64,000 nucleotides of DNA from JBBPYC01 sp965218765 (GTDB lineage Bacteria > Pseudomonadota > Gammaproteobacteria > Burkholderiales > Burkholderiaceae_C), in assembly GCA_965218765.1 (NCBI GenBank), contig CBDCLU010000002.1, positions 1 through 64,000 of the forward strand, in the 5' to 3' direction. Position 1 is the stretch's first letter, and every line of letters starts with the position of its first letter. Position numbers and translations under genes: made by a program. A model generated the notes under the pieces. That model was not told where the DNA came from, made no database searches, and saw only the letters and a program-made list of their open reading frames with translations. Positions 46,242-54,693 of the stretch are shown here, one piece after another.

Positions 46242-46778
46242 TCATTCCTGCGGTTCGGACCGCATGTGCGGCATGATGTAGAACGCCTGGCCCAGCAGGA
46301 ACGCAAGCGGGAACACGTATCCCCAGAGCTTGAAGTTCACCCAGGCCTCGGTGCTGAAATTCAACGCGACATAGCCGTTCAACACCGCCATGAACGCGCA
46401 GTAGATGATCCAGGCGACGTTCAGCCGCTGCCAGACGTTCTCTGGCAGCACGAGCTGGCTGCCCAGCAGCATCTTCAGAAAATTGCGCCGGAATCCCCAC
46501 AACGCGATCGCGAGGCCGAATGCCATCGCCGCATACAGCACGGTCGGCTTCCACTTGATGAAGCGCTCGTCGTGCAACGCCAGCGTCAACGCGCCGAACC
46601 CCAGAATCATCGCCAGGGTGATCTTGTGCAGCGGTTCCAGCCGGCGGTTGATGGCATACAGGATGCCCATCTGCACCGTTGTCGCCGCCATCAGCACGGC
46701 CGTGGCCACATAGATGTCGTAGAGCTTGAACGCGCCGAAAAACAGCAGGATCGGCAAAAAGTCGAGCAGGGTTTTCAT
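46242..46778 (-). CDS. yciB: Inner-membrane septation protein YciB
   Basis: A 178-residue protein with five hydrophobic helices and the family start MKTLLDFLPILLFFGAFKLY. The NVWQRLNVAWIIYCAFMAVLN stretch (in part) is also diagnostic. YciB (IspZ) is implicated in cell envelope synthesis and division. Length is normal. It lies 33 bp after msrB on the same strand. Confidence 0.95.
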   Translation of the reverse strand: MKTLLDFLPILLFFGAFKLYDIYVATAVLMAATTVQMGILYAINRRLEPLHKITLAMILGFGALTLALHDERFIKWKPTVLYAAMAFGLAIALWGFRRNFLKMLLGSQLVLPENVWQRLNVAWIIYCAFMAVLNGYVALNFSTEAWVNFKLWGYVFPLAFLLGQAFYIMPHMRSEPQE

Positions 46779-46811
46779 CTGCGGTCTATTTTCGCCTGAT
46801 TGGGCAAGCCG

Positions 46812-47234
46812 CTATTTTTCCGGTGCGAAGTCGAGGGCTGCCGAGTTCATGCAGTAGCGCAGGCCGGTCGGCGCCGGCCCATCCTCAAACACATGGCCCA
46901 GATGGGCGCCGCAGCTCGCACAGACGGTCTCGGTACGCAGTAGCCCCAAGCTGTCGTCGATCCGCTCTTCGATCGCGCCGCCATCGGCTGCGGTTGAAAA
47001 ACTGGGCCAGCCGCTGCCCGATTCAAATTTCGCCGCCGCATCGAACAGCTTCGCGCCACAGCAGATGCATGCGTAGCTGCCGCGGTCATGGTGGTGCTCG
47101 TAGCGGCCGGTGAATGGTCGTTCGGTGGCGGCTCGGCGCGTGATTTGAAAGGCGCCGGGCTCAGCGCCTTTTTCGGCCAGCACGGCCTTCCATTCGGCGT
47201 CCGTCTTGTGGACTTTGCGGGTGGTCTCGCTCAT
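46812..47234 (-). CDS. msrB: Peptide methionine (R)-S-oxide reductase MsrB
   Basis: A 140-residue repair enzyme for oxidised methionine. Two CxxC zinc pairs are Cys56/Cys59 (YACICCG) and Cys105/Cys108 (VCASCGAHLGH); the catalytic cysteine is Cys128 in GLRYCMNSAAL. GSGWPSF is the substrate loop. ATG 47234 (MSETTRKVHK) was chosen because the open frame upstream lacks similarity. It heads the msrB-yciB-bolA-PPIase group and is divergent from the acyl-CoA ligase. Confidence 0.95.
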   Translation of the reverse strand: MSETTRKVHKTDAEWKAVLAEKGAEPGAFQITRRAATERPFTGRYEHHHDRGSYACICCGAKLFDAAAKFESGSGWPSFSTAADGGAIEERIDDSLGLLRTETVCASCGAHLGHVFEDGPAPTGLRYCMNSAALDFAPEK

Positions 47235-47418
47235 GGAATCGATCTCTGTGGAATGGCTTGCGAAATCGCCGCTGGTTGGTTCGGCTACCGGTCGCGGCCT
47301 TTGCAGCAACTGCTTTGCCGATGCTGCATCTGCCCGCACAATAAGCGCGACCGCGCAGCCGGCAATTTTGATCGATGCGCGCAGCGAGCCGATCCGTGGA
47401 TAACAGGAGACCCCTCAC

Positions 47419-49047
47419 ATGCTAGGACTGATGCAGCAGCAGCCACTGCTGATTTCGAACCTGATCGATTTCGCGGAACGCCATCATGGCGACGGCGAGA
47501 TCGTGTCGCGCCGTGTCGAGGGCGACGTGCACCGCTACCACTGGCGCGACGTGGCCAGCCGGGCGCGCCGGGTGGCGAATGCGCTGGACGGCGCTGGCCT
47601 GGCACAAAGCGATCGCGTGGCGACACTGGCGTGGAACGGCTACCGCCACCTGGAGCTTTACTTCGGCGTGAGCGGGTCGGGGCGCGTGCTGCACACGATC
47701 AATCCGCGGCTCCTGCCCGAGCAGATCGGCTGGATCGCCAATCATGCGGAAGATCAGGTGCTGTGCTTCGACACGACGTTCCTGCCGATCGTGCAGGCGA
47801 TCTGCGCGAAGTGCCCGAGCATCAAGCTGTTCGTGGCGCTGTGCGATGCCGACAGGCTGCCGGCCGACAGTGGCATCCCGGGCCTGATCAGCTACGAAGC
47901 CTGGATCGGCGCGCAGGACGATGCGTATGCTTGGCCGAGCTTCGATGAGAACAGCGCCTCCAGCATGTGCTACACGAGCGGCACCACCGGCAACCCGAAA
48001 GCCGCGCTCTACAGCCACCGCTCGACCATCCTGCATGCATACGCAGCGGCGTTGCCGGACGTGATGTGCCTGTCGGCCCGCGATTCGGTGCTGCCGGTGG
48101 TGCCGATGTTCCATGTGAATGCCTGGGGCATCCCCTACTCGGCTGCGCTCAGCGGTTGCAAGCTGGTGTTCCCGGGCCCGGCGATGGACGGCAAGTCGAT
48201 CTACGACCTGCTCGAAGCCGAGAAGGTCACGTACGCAGCGGGCGTGCCGACGGTCTGGCAGATGCTGCTCAGCCACATGAAGTCAGGCAACCTGCGCTTC
48301 TCGACCTTGAACCGCACCGTGATCGGCGGCTCGGCCTGCCCGCCGGCGATGATCGAGGCATTCCAGAACGACTACGGCGTGCAGGTGCTGCACGCCTGGG
48401 GCATGACTGAGATGAGCCCGCTGGGCACGCTCTGCACGTTGAAGAACAAGCACCTCGATCTGACGCCGAACGAGCGCCTGAAGATCCGCTTGAAGCAGGG
48501 CCGCGCGATCTTCGGTGTCGACATGAAGATCGTCGACGACGCAGGCAAACCGCTGCCGTGGAACGGCGTCGCTTACGGCGACCTGCATGTGAAAGGGCCG
48601 TGGGTGGTGCGCGAATACTTCAAGGGCGAGGGCGGCGATCCGCTCGTCGACGGCTGGTTTCCGACCGGCGACGTGGCTACCATCGACGCCGACGGCTATC
48701 TGCAGATCACCGATCGCAGCAAGGACGTGATCAAATCCGGCGGCGAATGGATCAGCTCGATCGAAATCGAGAACATCGCGATCGCGCATCCGGCGGTGGC
48801 CATGGCCGCCTGCATCGGCGTGGCGCACCCGAAGTGGGACGAGCGGCCGATCGTCGCGGTGGTGACGAAGCCGGATGCGCAACTGGGCCGCGAAGAGCTG
48901 CTTGCATTTTATCAAGGCAAGACCGCGAAATGGCAGATCCCCGATGATGTGGTGTTCGTCGAATCGATCCCGCTCGGGGCCACCGGCAAGATACTGAAAA
49001 CGAAACTACGCGAGCAACTGCGGGATTACAAGCTGCCCAGTGTTTGA
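47419..49047 (+). CDS. AMP-forming acyl-CoA ligase, DmdB-like
   Basis: A 542-residue adenylate-forming enzyme that activates a carboxylic acid to its CoA thioester. Motifs: CYTSGTTGNPKAALYSH (P-loop), HAWGMTEMSPLG, GWFPTGDVATID and the catalytic lysine near GATGKILKTKL. The N-terminus MLGLMQQQPLLISNLIDFA matches the DmdB branch (3-methylthiopropionyl-CoA ligase and medium/long-chain ligases). Its true substrate is not certain. It opens the co-directional block with the Liv-type transporter and beta-oxidation genes; 309 bp separate it from the binding-protein gene. Confidence 0.92.
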   Translation: MLGLMQQQPLLISNLIDFAERHHGDGEIVSRRVEGDVHRYHWRDVASRARRVANALDGAGLAQSDRVATLAWNGYRHLELYFGVSGSGRVLHTINPRLLPEQIGWIANHAEDQVLCFDTTFLPIVQAICAKCPSIKLFVALCDADRLPADSGIPGLISYEAWIGAQDDAYAWPSFDENSASSMCYTSGTTGNPKAALYSHRSTILHAYAAALPDVMCLSARDSVLPVVPMFHVNAWGIPYSAALSGCKLVFPGPAMDGKSIYDLLEAEKVTYAAGVPTVWQMLLSHMKSGNLRFSTLNRTVIGGSACPPAMIEAFQNDYGVQVLHAWGMTEMSPLGTLCTLKNKHLDLTPNERLKIRLKQGRAIFGVDMKIVDDAGKPLPWNGVAYGDLHVKGPWVVREYFKGEGGDPLVDGWFPTGDVATIDADGYLQITDRSKDVIKSGGEWISSIEIENIAIAHPAVAMAACIGVAHPKWDERPIVAVVTKPDAQLGREELLAFYQGKTAKWQIPDDVVFVESIPLGATGKILKTKLREQLRDYKLPSV

Positions 49048-49356
49048 GCGGCAGCACTGCCTGCTGCTGCGGCGCTGCGCCATCAGCTTGGCGGTGCGCG
49101 TTACGGGCAATCCCCTAGCGTTGGCGCAAGCGGGAACCGCTACCCTCTGTGGGTCGATGTCCATCGGCAAGTGTTGCAAGACCGGTTGCGGGAAAACCCG
49201 GATCGACTTGAGTCGCAACGGCGACGGTCAGGCTGTGGCGCGCTCGGTTAGTCTCATGGGTTACCTCGGGGCGCGGTGCGGCTCGCGAGGCCGGCGCTTC
49301 GTCGCGCCGATGGTCACAGCGGCTAATTTTCCTAATCGATTGTTGGAGACAAACAG
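49048..49356. other. Intergenic region upstream of the transporter operon
   Basis: These 309 bp hold no convincing gene. A small CGGG-AAAA-CCCG hairpin lies near 49189-49200. GGAGAC at about 49346 is the Shine-Dalgarno for the binding-protein gene. The operon promoter is presumably here, but no clear -35/-10 or sigma-54 boxes were found. Confidence 0.5.
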
Positions 49357-50619
49357 ATGAAATTCGCAAGAAGGATGGCGCTTGGCGCCGTGGCAGGTGC
49401 GGCATTGATTGCAGCAGGCGTCCCGGCGCTCGCACAACAGGCTGGCCCGATGAAGGGCAAGACCGTCAAGATCGCAATGATCGAGGGGCTTTCGGGTCCG
49501 TTTGCGAACGTCGGTCAGAACCAGTTGAAGAGCTGGCAGTTCGTGGCGAGCCAGCTCAATGCCAAGGAGAACCCGGCCGGTGTCACGTTCGAGATCAACG
49601 GCTTTGACAGCAAGAGTTCACCGCAGGAAGCGTTGACCTTGCTCAAATCGGTCACGGATCAAGGCTACCGCTACATCACGCAGGGCAACGGCTCCAACGT
49701 GGCCGGCGCTCTGGCTGATGCGGTAGACAAGTACAACAACCGCAATCCCGGCAAGGAAGTCATCTTTCTCAACTACGCGGCGGTCGACCCAGCGCTGACG
49801 AACGAGAAATGCACCTACGGCCATTTCCGCCTGGATGCCGATACCACCATGAAGATGGAGGCGCTGACCACTTTCATGAAGGATCGGCCGGAAGTCAAGA
49901 AGGTGTACCTGATCAACCAGAATTACTCGCATGGCCAGCAGGTCGCCAAGTACTTCAAGGAAGGCATGGAGCGCAAACGGCCCGATGTGAAGATCGTTGG
50001 CGAAGACTTCGTGCCGCTGGGGCAAGTGAAGGACTTCGCGCCTTACGTGGCCAAGATCAAGCAGTCGGGCGCTGACACGATCGTGACCGGCAACTGGGGT
50101 CAGGACATGACCTTGCTCGTGAAGGCAATGAACGATGCGGGCATGACGACCCCGCTGTATGCGTACTACGCAGCGGTGTCCGGTACGCCGACCGCGCTGG
50201 CTGGCGCGGAGAACCTGCAGGTCTACCAGATCTCGTATGGGCATTCCAATTATCAGGGCCGTATCGGCGAGCTGGCGAAGGCGTTCCAGAAGAAGTTCGG
50301 CGACGACCTCTACACCTTTGCGATCTATGACGCGCTCGTGATGCTGAGCCACGGATTCGTGCAGGCCAAGTCCACCGATCCGGTGAAAGTGGCACCGGCG
50401 CTGGAAGGGCTGCGTTTTGAAGGCCACAACGGCGACAGCCAGATGCGCAAGGCCGATCACCAGTACCAGCAGGGTCTGTGGATTTCGAAGTGGCAAAAAG
50501 TCGATGCAAAGAACGATTACAGCGTTGAGAAAACCGGCTATACGTTCGCGCCGGTGAAGTATGTGGAGATGTCGTTCTCAAGCACGCCGACCAGCTGCGA
50601 AATGAAGCGTCCTTCATAA
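49357..50619 (+). CDS. Branched-chain amino-acid-type ABC transporter substrate-binding protein
   Basis: A 420-residue periplasmic receptor, the first gene of a complete Liv-type importer. The signal peptide is RMALGAVAGAALIAAGVPALAQ. KTVKIAMIEGLSGPFANVGQ and KSVTDQGYRYITQGNGSN form the ligand cleft of the LivK fold. The ligand is unknown; position next to acyl-CoA genes suggests something other than plain leucine, such as an aromatic or acyl amino acid, by inference only. Shine-Dalgarno GGAGAC. A hairpin separates it from livH. Confidence 0.92.
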   Translation: MKFARRMALGAVAGAALIAAGVPALAQQAGPMKGKTVKIAMIEGLSGPFANVGQNQLKSWQFVASQLNAKENPAGVTFEINGFDSKSSPQEALTLLKSVTDQGYRYITQGNGSNVAGALADAVDKYNNRNPGKEVIFLNYAAVDPALTNEKCTYGHFRLDADTTMKMEALTTFMKDRPEVKKVYLINQNYSHGQQVAKYFKEGMERKRPDVKIVGEDFVPLGQVKDFAPYVAKIKQSGADTIVTGNWGQDMTLLVKAMNDAGMTTPLYAYYAAVSGTPTALAGAENLQVYQISYGHSNYQGRIGELAKAFQKKFGDDLYTFAIYDALVMLSHGFVQAKSTDPVKVAPALEGLRFEGHNGDSQMRKADHQYQQGLWISKWQKVDAKNDYSVEKTGYTFAPVKYVEMSFSSTPTSCEMKRPS

Positions 50620-50641
50620 CCAGGAATTTACTGGTCCTGAA

Positions 50642-50667
50642 GACCGGCCGTGCAAAAGCGGCTGGTC
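50642..50667 (+). other. Intercistronic hairpin between binding protein and livH
   Basis: Nine-pair stem GACCGGCCG/CGGCTGGTC (one G-U pair) around the loop TGCAAAAG, 22 bp after the binding-protein stop, without a T-run. Hairpins at this place often stabilise or attenuate the message so that the periplasmic receptor is made in excess over the membrane parts. Confidence 0.6.
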
Positions 50668-50790
50668 GAATTGAATTTGCGGCGGGCGCGGAGCATCTGA
50701 TCGGGAGCGGCCGCAGGCGCGTTGCCGACATTCATGAAGACGCTCTGTTGACTTCCGCTGCGACCATCCTTCTGCGCTGCCGATTCCGCC

Positions 50791-51738
50791 ATGGAGCTAT
50801 TCACCATCTCGATGCTGAACGGGCTGAGCTACGGTCTGCTGCTGTTCATGCTGAGCTCGGGCCTCACGCTGATCTTCAGCATGATGGGCGTGTTGAACTT
50901 CGCCCATGCGAGCTTCTACATGCTGGGCGCCTATCTGGCCTACACGACCACGCTGTTCATCGGCTACTGGCCGGCGCTGATCGTTGCACCGCTGCTGGTT
51001 GGGCTGCTCGGCGCCGCGTTCGAGGTGTTCTGCTTGCGCCGCGTGCACAAGTTCGGCCACGTGCCCGAATTGCTGATCACATTCGGATTGAGCTACATCA
51101 TCGTGGAACTGGTGCAGCTCGCCTGGGGCCGCATGGCGGTCGACTACCGCGTGCCCGAGTTGCTCGACGGTCCGTTGTTCACGTTGTTCGGCACCCAATT
51201 TCCGATCTATCGTGGCTTCATGATGCTGGTCGCGGTGCTGATGCTGATCGCTGTCTGGTTGCTGCTCACGCGCACGCGGATCGGCCTTGTGATCCAGGCG
51301 GCGCTGACGCATCCAGAGACGGTCGAGGCGCTCGGCCACAACGTGCCACGCGTGTTCATGCTGGTGTTCGGGGGCGGCGCTGCGCTGGCGGGTCTAGCCG
51401 GCGTGATCGGTGGCAACGCGTTCGTAACGGAGCCGGGCATGGCGGCCACGATCGGCTCGATCATCTTCGTGGTGGTGGTGGTCGGCGGCATGGGCTCGCT
51501 TGAAGGCGCGTTCCTTGCCTCGATCCTGATCGGCGTCGTGCAGACGTTTGCGGTGGCGATCGATGCCTCGCTGATGGGCGCATTCAATTCGCTCGGCGCC
51601 AGTGTCGGTCCGGACACATTCGGCTACGCACTGCTCAAACTCAAGGTCAGCCAAGTCGCGCCGATCCTGCCTTACCTGTTCCTCGTGCTGATCCTGATCT
51701 TCCGGCCGAAGGGGCTGCTCGGCACCCGTGAAGGTTAG
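50791..51738 (+). CDS. livH: Branched-chain amino-acid-type ABC permease LivH
   Basis: A 315-residue inner-membrane permease with eight or more helices. The start ISMLNGLSYGLLLFMLSSGL is typical of LivH, as are NFAHASFYMLGAYLAY and VVVVVGGMGSLEGAFLASIL, the coupling region with its EAA-like loop. It pairs with LivM as the transmembrane dimer. livM starts 17 bp after the stop. Confidence 0.94.
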   Translation: MELFTISMLNGLSYGLLLFMLSSGLTLIFSMMGVLNFAHASFYMLGAYLAYTTTLFIGYWPALIVAPLLVGLLGAAFEVFCLRRVHKFGHVPELLITFGLSYIIVELVQLAWGRMAVDYRVPELLDGPLFTLFGTQFPIYRGFMMLVAVLMLIAVWLLLTRTRIGLVIQAALTHPETVEALGHNVPRVFMLVFGGGAALAGLAGVIGGNAFVTEPGMAATIGSIIFVVVVVGGMGSLEGAFLASILIGVVQTFAVAIDASLMGAFNSLGASVGPDTFGYALLKLKVSQVAPILPYLFLVLILIFRPKGLLGTREG

Positions 51739-51754
51739 GAACCACTGAATCGTC

Positions 51755-53056
51755 ATGGCAGCTGCTGCTACCCATTACGGCTTCGCGCCGCTGAACCTCG
51801 GGCGCGTGGTGACCTGGGGCGTTTTCGCGCTGGTGCTGCTGATAGCGCCCATGATCTGGGACAGCGGCCTGAGCCGCACCATGCTCACGCAGATGGGCAT
51901 CGCGATCATCGCCTGCCTGTCCTACAACATGCTGCTGGGGCAAGGCGGCATGCTGAGTTTCGGGCATGCGGTCTACACGGGCCTGGGTGGCTTTCTGGCG
52001 ATGCACACGCTGAATTATGTCGGCGCGGGTCACTTCGCGCTGCCGGTCAGCCTGGTTCCGATCGCGGGTGGGCTTGCCGGCCTGTTCTTCGCGGCCCTGC
52101 TCGGCTGGGTCACGACGAAGAAGTCAGGCACCACGTTTGCGATGATCACGCTGGGCATGGGCGAGCTGGTCTGGGCGATGTCGCTGATGTTTCCGGAATT
52201 CTTCGGCGGCGAGAGCGGCATTTCCGGCAACCGCGTGACTGGCCCGCGGCCCTTGGGCATTAGCTTTGGCCCGCAGATCCAGGTCTACTACTTGGTGGCC
52301 GTCTATACATTCGTCTGCACCGCGCTGATGTTCGCATTCACGCGCACGCCGCTGGGCCGCATGCTCAACGCCGTGCGCGACAACCCGGAGCGCGTCGAGT
52401 TCGTCGGCTACGACACGCAGATGGTGCGCTACATCTCGTTCATCATCGCGGGCTTCTTCGCGGGCATCGCCGGCGGGCTGGGCACATTGAACTTCGAGAT
52501 CGTCACGTCGGAGATCGTCAGTGCCGCGCGATCGGGCTCTTATCTGCTGTTCACGTTTCTGGGCGGCGCGACATTCTTCTTCGGCCCGATCATCGGCGGC
52601 GTGCTGATGATTCTGGCGTTCGTGCTGCTCAGTGAGTTGACCAAAGCCTGGCTGCTCTACCTGGGCTTGATCTTCCTGTTCATGGTGATGTTTGCACCCG
52701 GTGGGTTTGCGAGCCTGATCATGATGAATGTGCGCGTGGCCACCTATCACCGGCTCAAGCCGCTATTGCCGCACTACCTGATCTTGCTGGGCTCCGGTCT
52801 GCTCGCACTGGCCGGCGTCGGTGCGATGATCGAGATGATCTACCACTGGCAGTTGAATGCGGCGATGGGTCCGATGGTGGAGTTTATCGGGCTGCACCTG
52901 AACGCCGGCAGCGCATTGACGTGGTGCATCGCTGCGCTGGTGGCAACCATCGGCATCGCCGTGTTCGAGTGGGCGCGGCGCCGTTTTGCGCGAGCCTGGG
53001 GCGCGACGCAGGAATACATCGAGCACCAGATTCGCCTGAAGGAGTCGGCACCATGA
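51755..53056 (+). CDS. livM: Branched-chain amino-acid-type ABC permease LivM
   Basis: A 433-residue permease, longer than LivH, with about ten helices: SYNMLLGQGGMLSFGHAVYTGLGGF in pieces, then GYDTQMVRYISFIIAGFFAGIAGGL, then SGSYLLFTFLGGATFFFGPIIGG. The extra C-terminal helices and the tail ending in EYIEHQIRLKES are common in this subfamily. Its TGA overlaps the livG start (ATGA). Confidence 0.94.
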   Translation: MAAAATHYGFAPLNLGRVVTWGVFALVLLIAPMIWDSGLSRTMLTQMGIAIIACLSYNMLLGQGGMLSFGHAVYTGLGGFLAMHTLNYVGAGHFALPVSLVPIAGGLAGLFFAALLGWVTTKKSGTTFAMITLGMGELVWAMSLMFPEFFGGESGISGNRVTGPRPLGISFGPQIQVYYLVAVYTFVCTALMFAFTRTPLGRMLNAVRDNPERVEFVGYDTQMVRYISFIIAGFFAGIAGGLGTLNFEIVTSEIVSAARSGSYLLFTFLGGATFFFGPIIGGVLMILAFVLLSELTKAWLLYLGLIFLFMVMFAPGGFASLIMMNVRVATYHRLKPLLPHYLILLGSGLLALAGVGAMIEMIYHWQLNAAMGPMVEFIGLHLNAGSALTWCIAALVATIGIAVFEWARRRFARAWGATQEYIEHQIRLKESAP

Positions 53057-53844
53057 CCGCCGCACTGGAGCTGCGCAACCTGCGCAAGAGCTTCGGCAAG
53101 ACCGAGATCATCCGCGGCGTCGATCTGTCAGTTTCAGCCGGCGAACGCATTGCGATCATCGGCCCGAACGGTGCCGGTAAATCGACCTTGTTCAACCTGA
53201 TCAGCGGCCGTTTCGAGCCGACCAGCGGCGAGGTGCTGCTGCACGGCAAGTGCATCAACGGCCTGCGCCCATATGAGATCAATCGGCAGGGCCTCTCGCG
53301 CAGCTTTCAGATCACGAACATCTTCGGCAAGCTCAGCGTGTTCGAGAATCTGCGCTGCGGCGTGCTTTGGAGCCTGGGCTACAAATACAGCTTCCTCAAG
53401 TTCCTGGCTGATCTGGATGATGCGAACGAGCGCGCCGATGCGCTGATGCAGATGATTCATCTGAATCGCAAGCGTGACGTGCTGGCGATGAACCTCACCT
53501 ATGCCGAACAGCGTGCGCTCGAGATCGGCATCACGATCGCGGGCGGCGCCAGCGTGATCCTGCTCGATGAGCCGACTGCCGGCATGAGCAAGACCGAGAC
53601 CGCGCGCTTCATCGAACTGATCAAGCAGGTCACCGTCGGCAAGACGTTGCTGACCGTTGAGCACGACATGGGCGTCGTGTTCGGACTTGCCGACAAGATC
53701 GCGGTGGTGGTGTATGGCGAAGTGATCGCGTTCGACACGCCGGATGCGGTGCGCGCGAACCCGGCCGTGCAGGAGGCGTATCTGGGCGCTGGTCATGATG
53801 ACGAGGAGACCGAGGCCAGCGCGCAGGTGGAGGCGCAGTCATGA
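53053..53844 (+). CDS. livG: Branched-chain amino-acid-type ABC ATPase LivG
   Basis: A 263-residue cytoplasmic ATPase. Walker A GPNGAGKST (37-45) is complete with Lys43, and Walker B with its catalytic glutamate is VILLDEPTAG (Asp172, Glu173). The ABC signature is unusual: LTYAEQ (148-153) in place of LSxGxQ. The switch histidine is in TVEHDMG. The ATG overlaps livM's stop. A GGAGG near its 3' end serves a 20-codon ORF that bridges to livF. Confidence 0.93.
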   Translation: MTAALELRNLRKSFGKTEIIRGVDLSVSAGERIAIIGPNGAGKSTLFNLISGRFEPTSGEVLLHGKCINGLRPYEINRQGLSRSFQITNIFGKLSVFENLRCGVLWSLGYKYSFLKFLADLDDANERADALMQMIHLNRKRDVLAMNLTYAEQRALEIGITIAGGASVILLDEPTAGMSKTETARFIELIKQVTVGKTLLTVEHDMGVVFGLADKIAVVVYGEVIAFDTPDAVRANPAVQEAYLGAGHDDEETEASAQVEAQS

Positions 53845-53903
53845 ACACCTGCGCCTTCCACCCAGTGGTCCGCATGCTGCCACCCAGGATGGCAGCATGC
53901 TGA
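53841..53903 (+). CDS. 20-codon bridging ORF between livG and livF
   Basis: The ATG at 53841 overlaps the livG stop (ATGA) and has GGAGG exactly seven bases upstream. The ORF encodes MNTCAFHPVVRMLPPRMAAC and stops at TGA 53901-53903. The livF ATG (53897) lies just before this stop, in another frame. Ribosomes leaving livG could read this ORF, open the hairpin at 53872-53900 and restart on livF. The peptide itself has no recognisable features; a few Val/Leu codons do not make it a classical attenuator. Confidence 0.5.
   Translation: MNTCAFHPVVRMLPPRMAAC
53872..53900 (+). promoter_or_regulatory. Hairpin hiding the livF start codon
   Basis: Perfect 11-base arms GCATGCTGCCA (53872-53882) and TGGCAGCATGC (53890-53900) enclose the loop CCCAGGA. 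The livF ATG (53897-53899) is inside the right arm, and AGGA (53886-53889), its likely Shine-Dalgarno, is in the loop. Such a structure should block de novo initiation on livF unless a ribosome opens it. Confidence 0.75.
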
Positions 53904-54592
53904 AGGTGTCCAAGCTGAATGCTTTTTATGGCAAGAGCCATGTGCTGCATGGGGTGGACTTCGACGTGAAAGCCGGCGAGATCGTCGCGCTGCTCGGCCG
54001 CAACGGTTCCGGCCGCTCGACCACCGCGAAAGCGATCATGGGCCTGGTCGAATGCCAGGGATCGATCGACTGGAAAGGCCGGCAGATCGTGGGCCGCCAT
54101 CCGTTCGAAGTCGCGCACTTGGGGATAGGCTACGTGCCCGAAAGCCGCGACATCTTTCCGAAGCTCACCGTGCAGCAAAATCTGCTGCTCGGCCAGAAGG
54201 GCAGCGGCAAGGGTAGCCGCTGGTCGTTCGACGACATGTACACGATGTTCCCGCGCCTGAAGGAACGCCAGCACACCGAAGCCGGCGTGATGTCGGGCGG
54301 CGAGCAGCAGATGCTGACCTTGTGCCGCACGCTGATGGGCGACCCGGACCTGATCATCATCGACGAGCCGACCGAAGGGCTGGCACCGAAGATCGTCACC
54401 TTGGTCGGTGAGTATCTGCAGACGTTGAAGAGCCGCGGCATTTCGGTGCTGCTGATCGAGCAGAAGCTGACCATTGCGATGACGATCTCGGACCGTGCGC
54501 TCGTGATGGGCCACGGCAGCATCGTGTTCGACGGCACGCCTGCCACGCTGCGTGCGGACGCCACCACGCGCAAGGAATGGCTCGAAGTCTGA
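53897..54592 (+). CDS. livF: Branched-chain amino-acid-type ABC ATPase LivF
   Basis: A 231-residue ATPase pairing with LivG. Walker A reads GRNGSGRST (34-42), so the usual lysine is Arg40. The signature MSGGEQQ (132-138) and Walker B IIIDEPTEG (Asp156, Glu157) are canonical; the switch region has LLIEQKL in place of His. The K-to-R change was checked in the DNA (GGC CGC TCG ACC). ATG 53897 is the natural start (MLKVSKLNAFYG) and lies in a hairpin. The operon goes on after 101 bp with the beta-oxidation genes. Confidence 0.93.
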   Translation: MLKVSKLNAFYGKSHVLHGVDFDVKAGEIVALLGRNGSGRSTTAKAIMGLVECQGSIDWKGRQIVGRHPFEVAHLGIGYVPESRDIFPKLTVQQNLLLGQKGSGKGSRWSFDDMYTMFPRLKERQHTEAGVMSGGEQQMLTLCRTLMGDPDLIIIDEPTEGLAPKIVTLVGEYLQTLKSRGISVLLIEQKLTIAMTISDRALVMGHGSIVFDGTPATLRADATTRKEWLEV

Positions 54593-54599
54593 ACGCGGT

Positions 54600-54645
54600 C
54601 CAGCAGGAGCACTGCTGGTTGCACCCAGCGCTTGCACGTTGCAAG
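54600..54645 (+). other. Two small hairpins between livF and the hydroxyacyl-CoA dehydrogenase gene
   Basis: CCAGCAG/CTGCTGG (54600-54606, 54612-54618) and CTTGCA/TGCAAG (54631-54636, 54640-54645). Neither is followed by a run of T, so they may be message-stabilising or processing structures rather than terminators. Confidence 0.5.
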
Positions 54646-54693
54646 GTCATACGAAACAACCCAAGATTTTTGTTTGCATGAGGAAGAAACAAC

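Noticed and set aside
49048..49356. Sigma-54 promoter before the transporter operon
   Set aside because: The nearest GG/GC pair (near 49164) has eight rather than ten bases between the elements.
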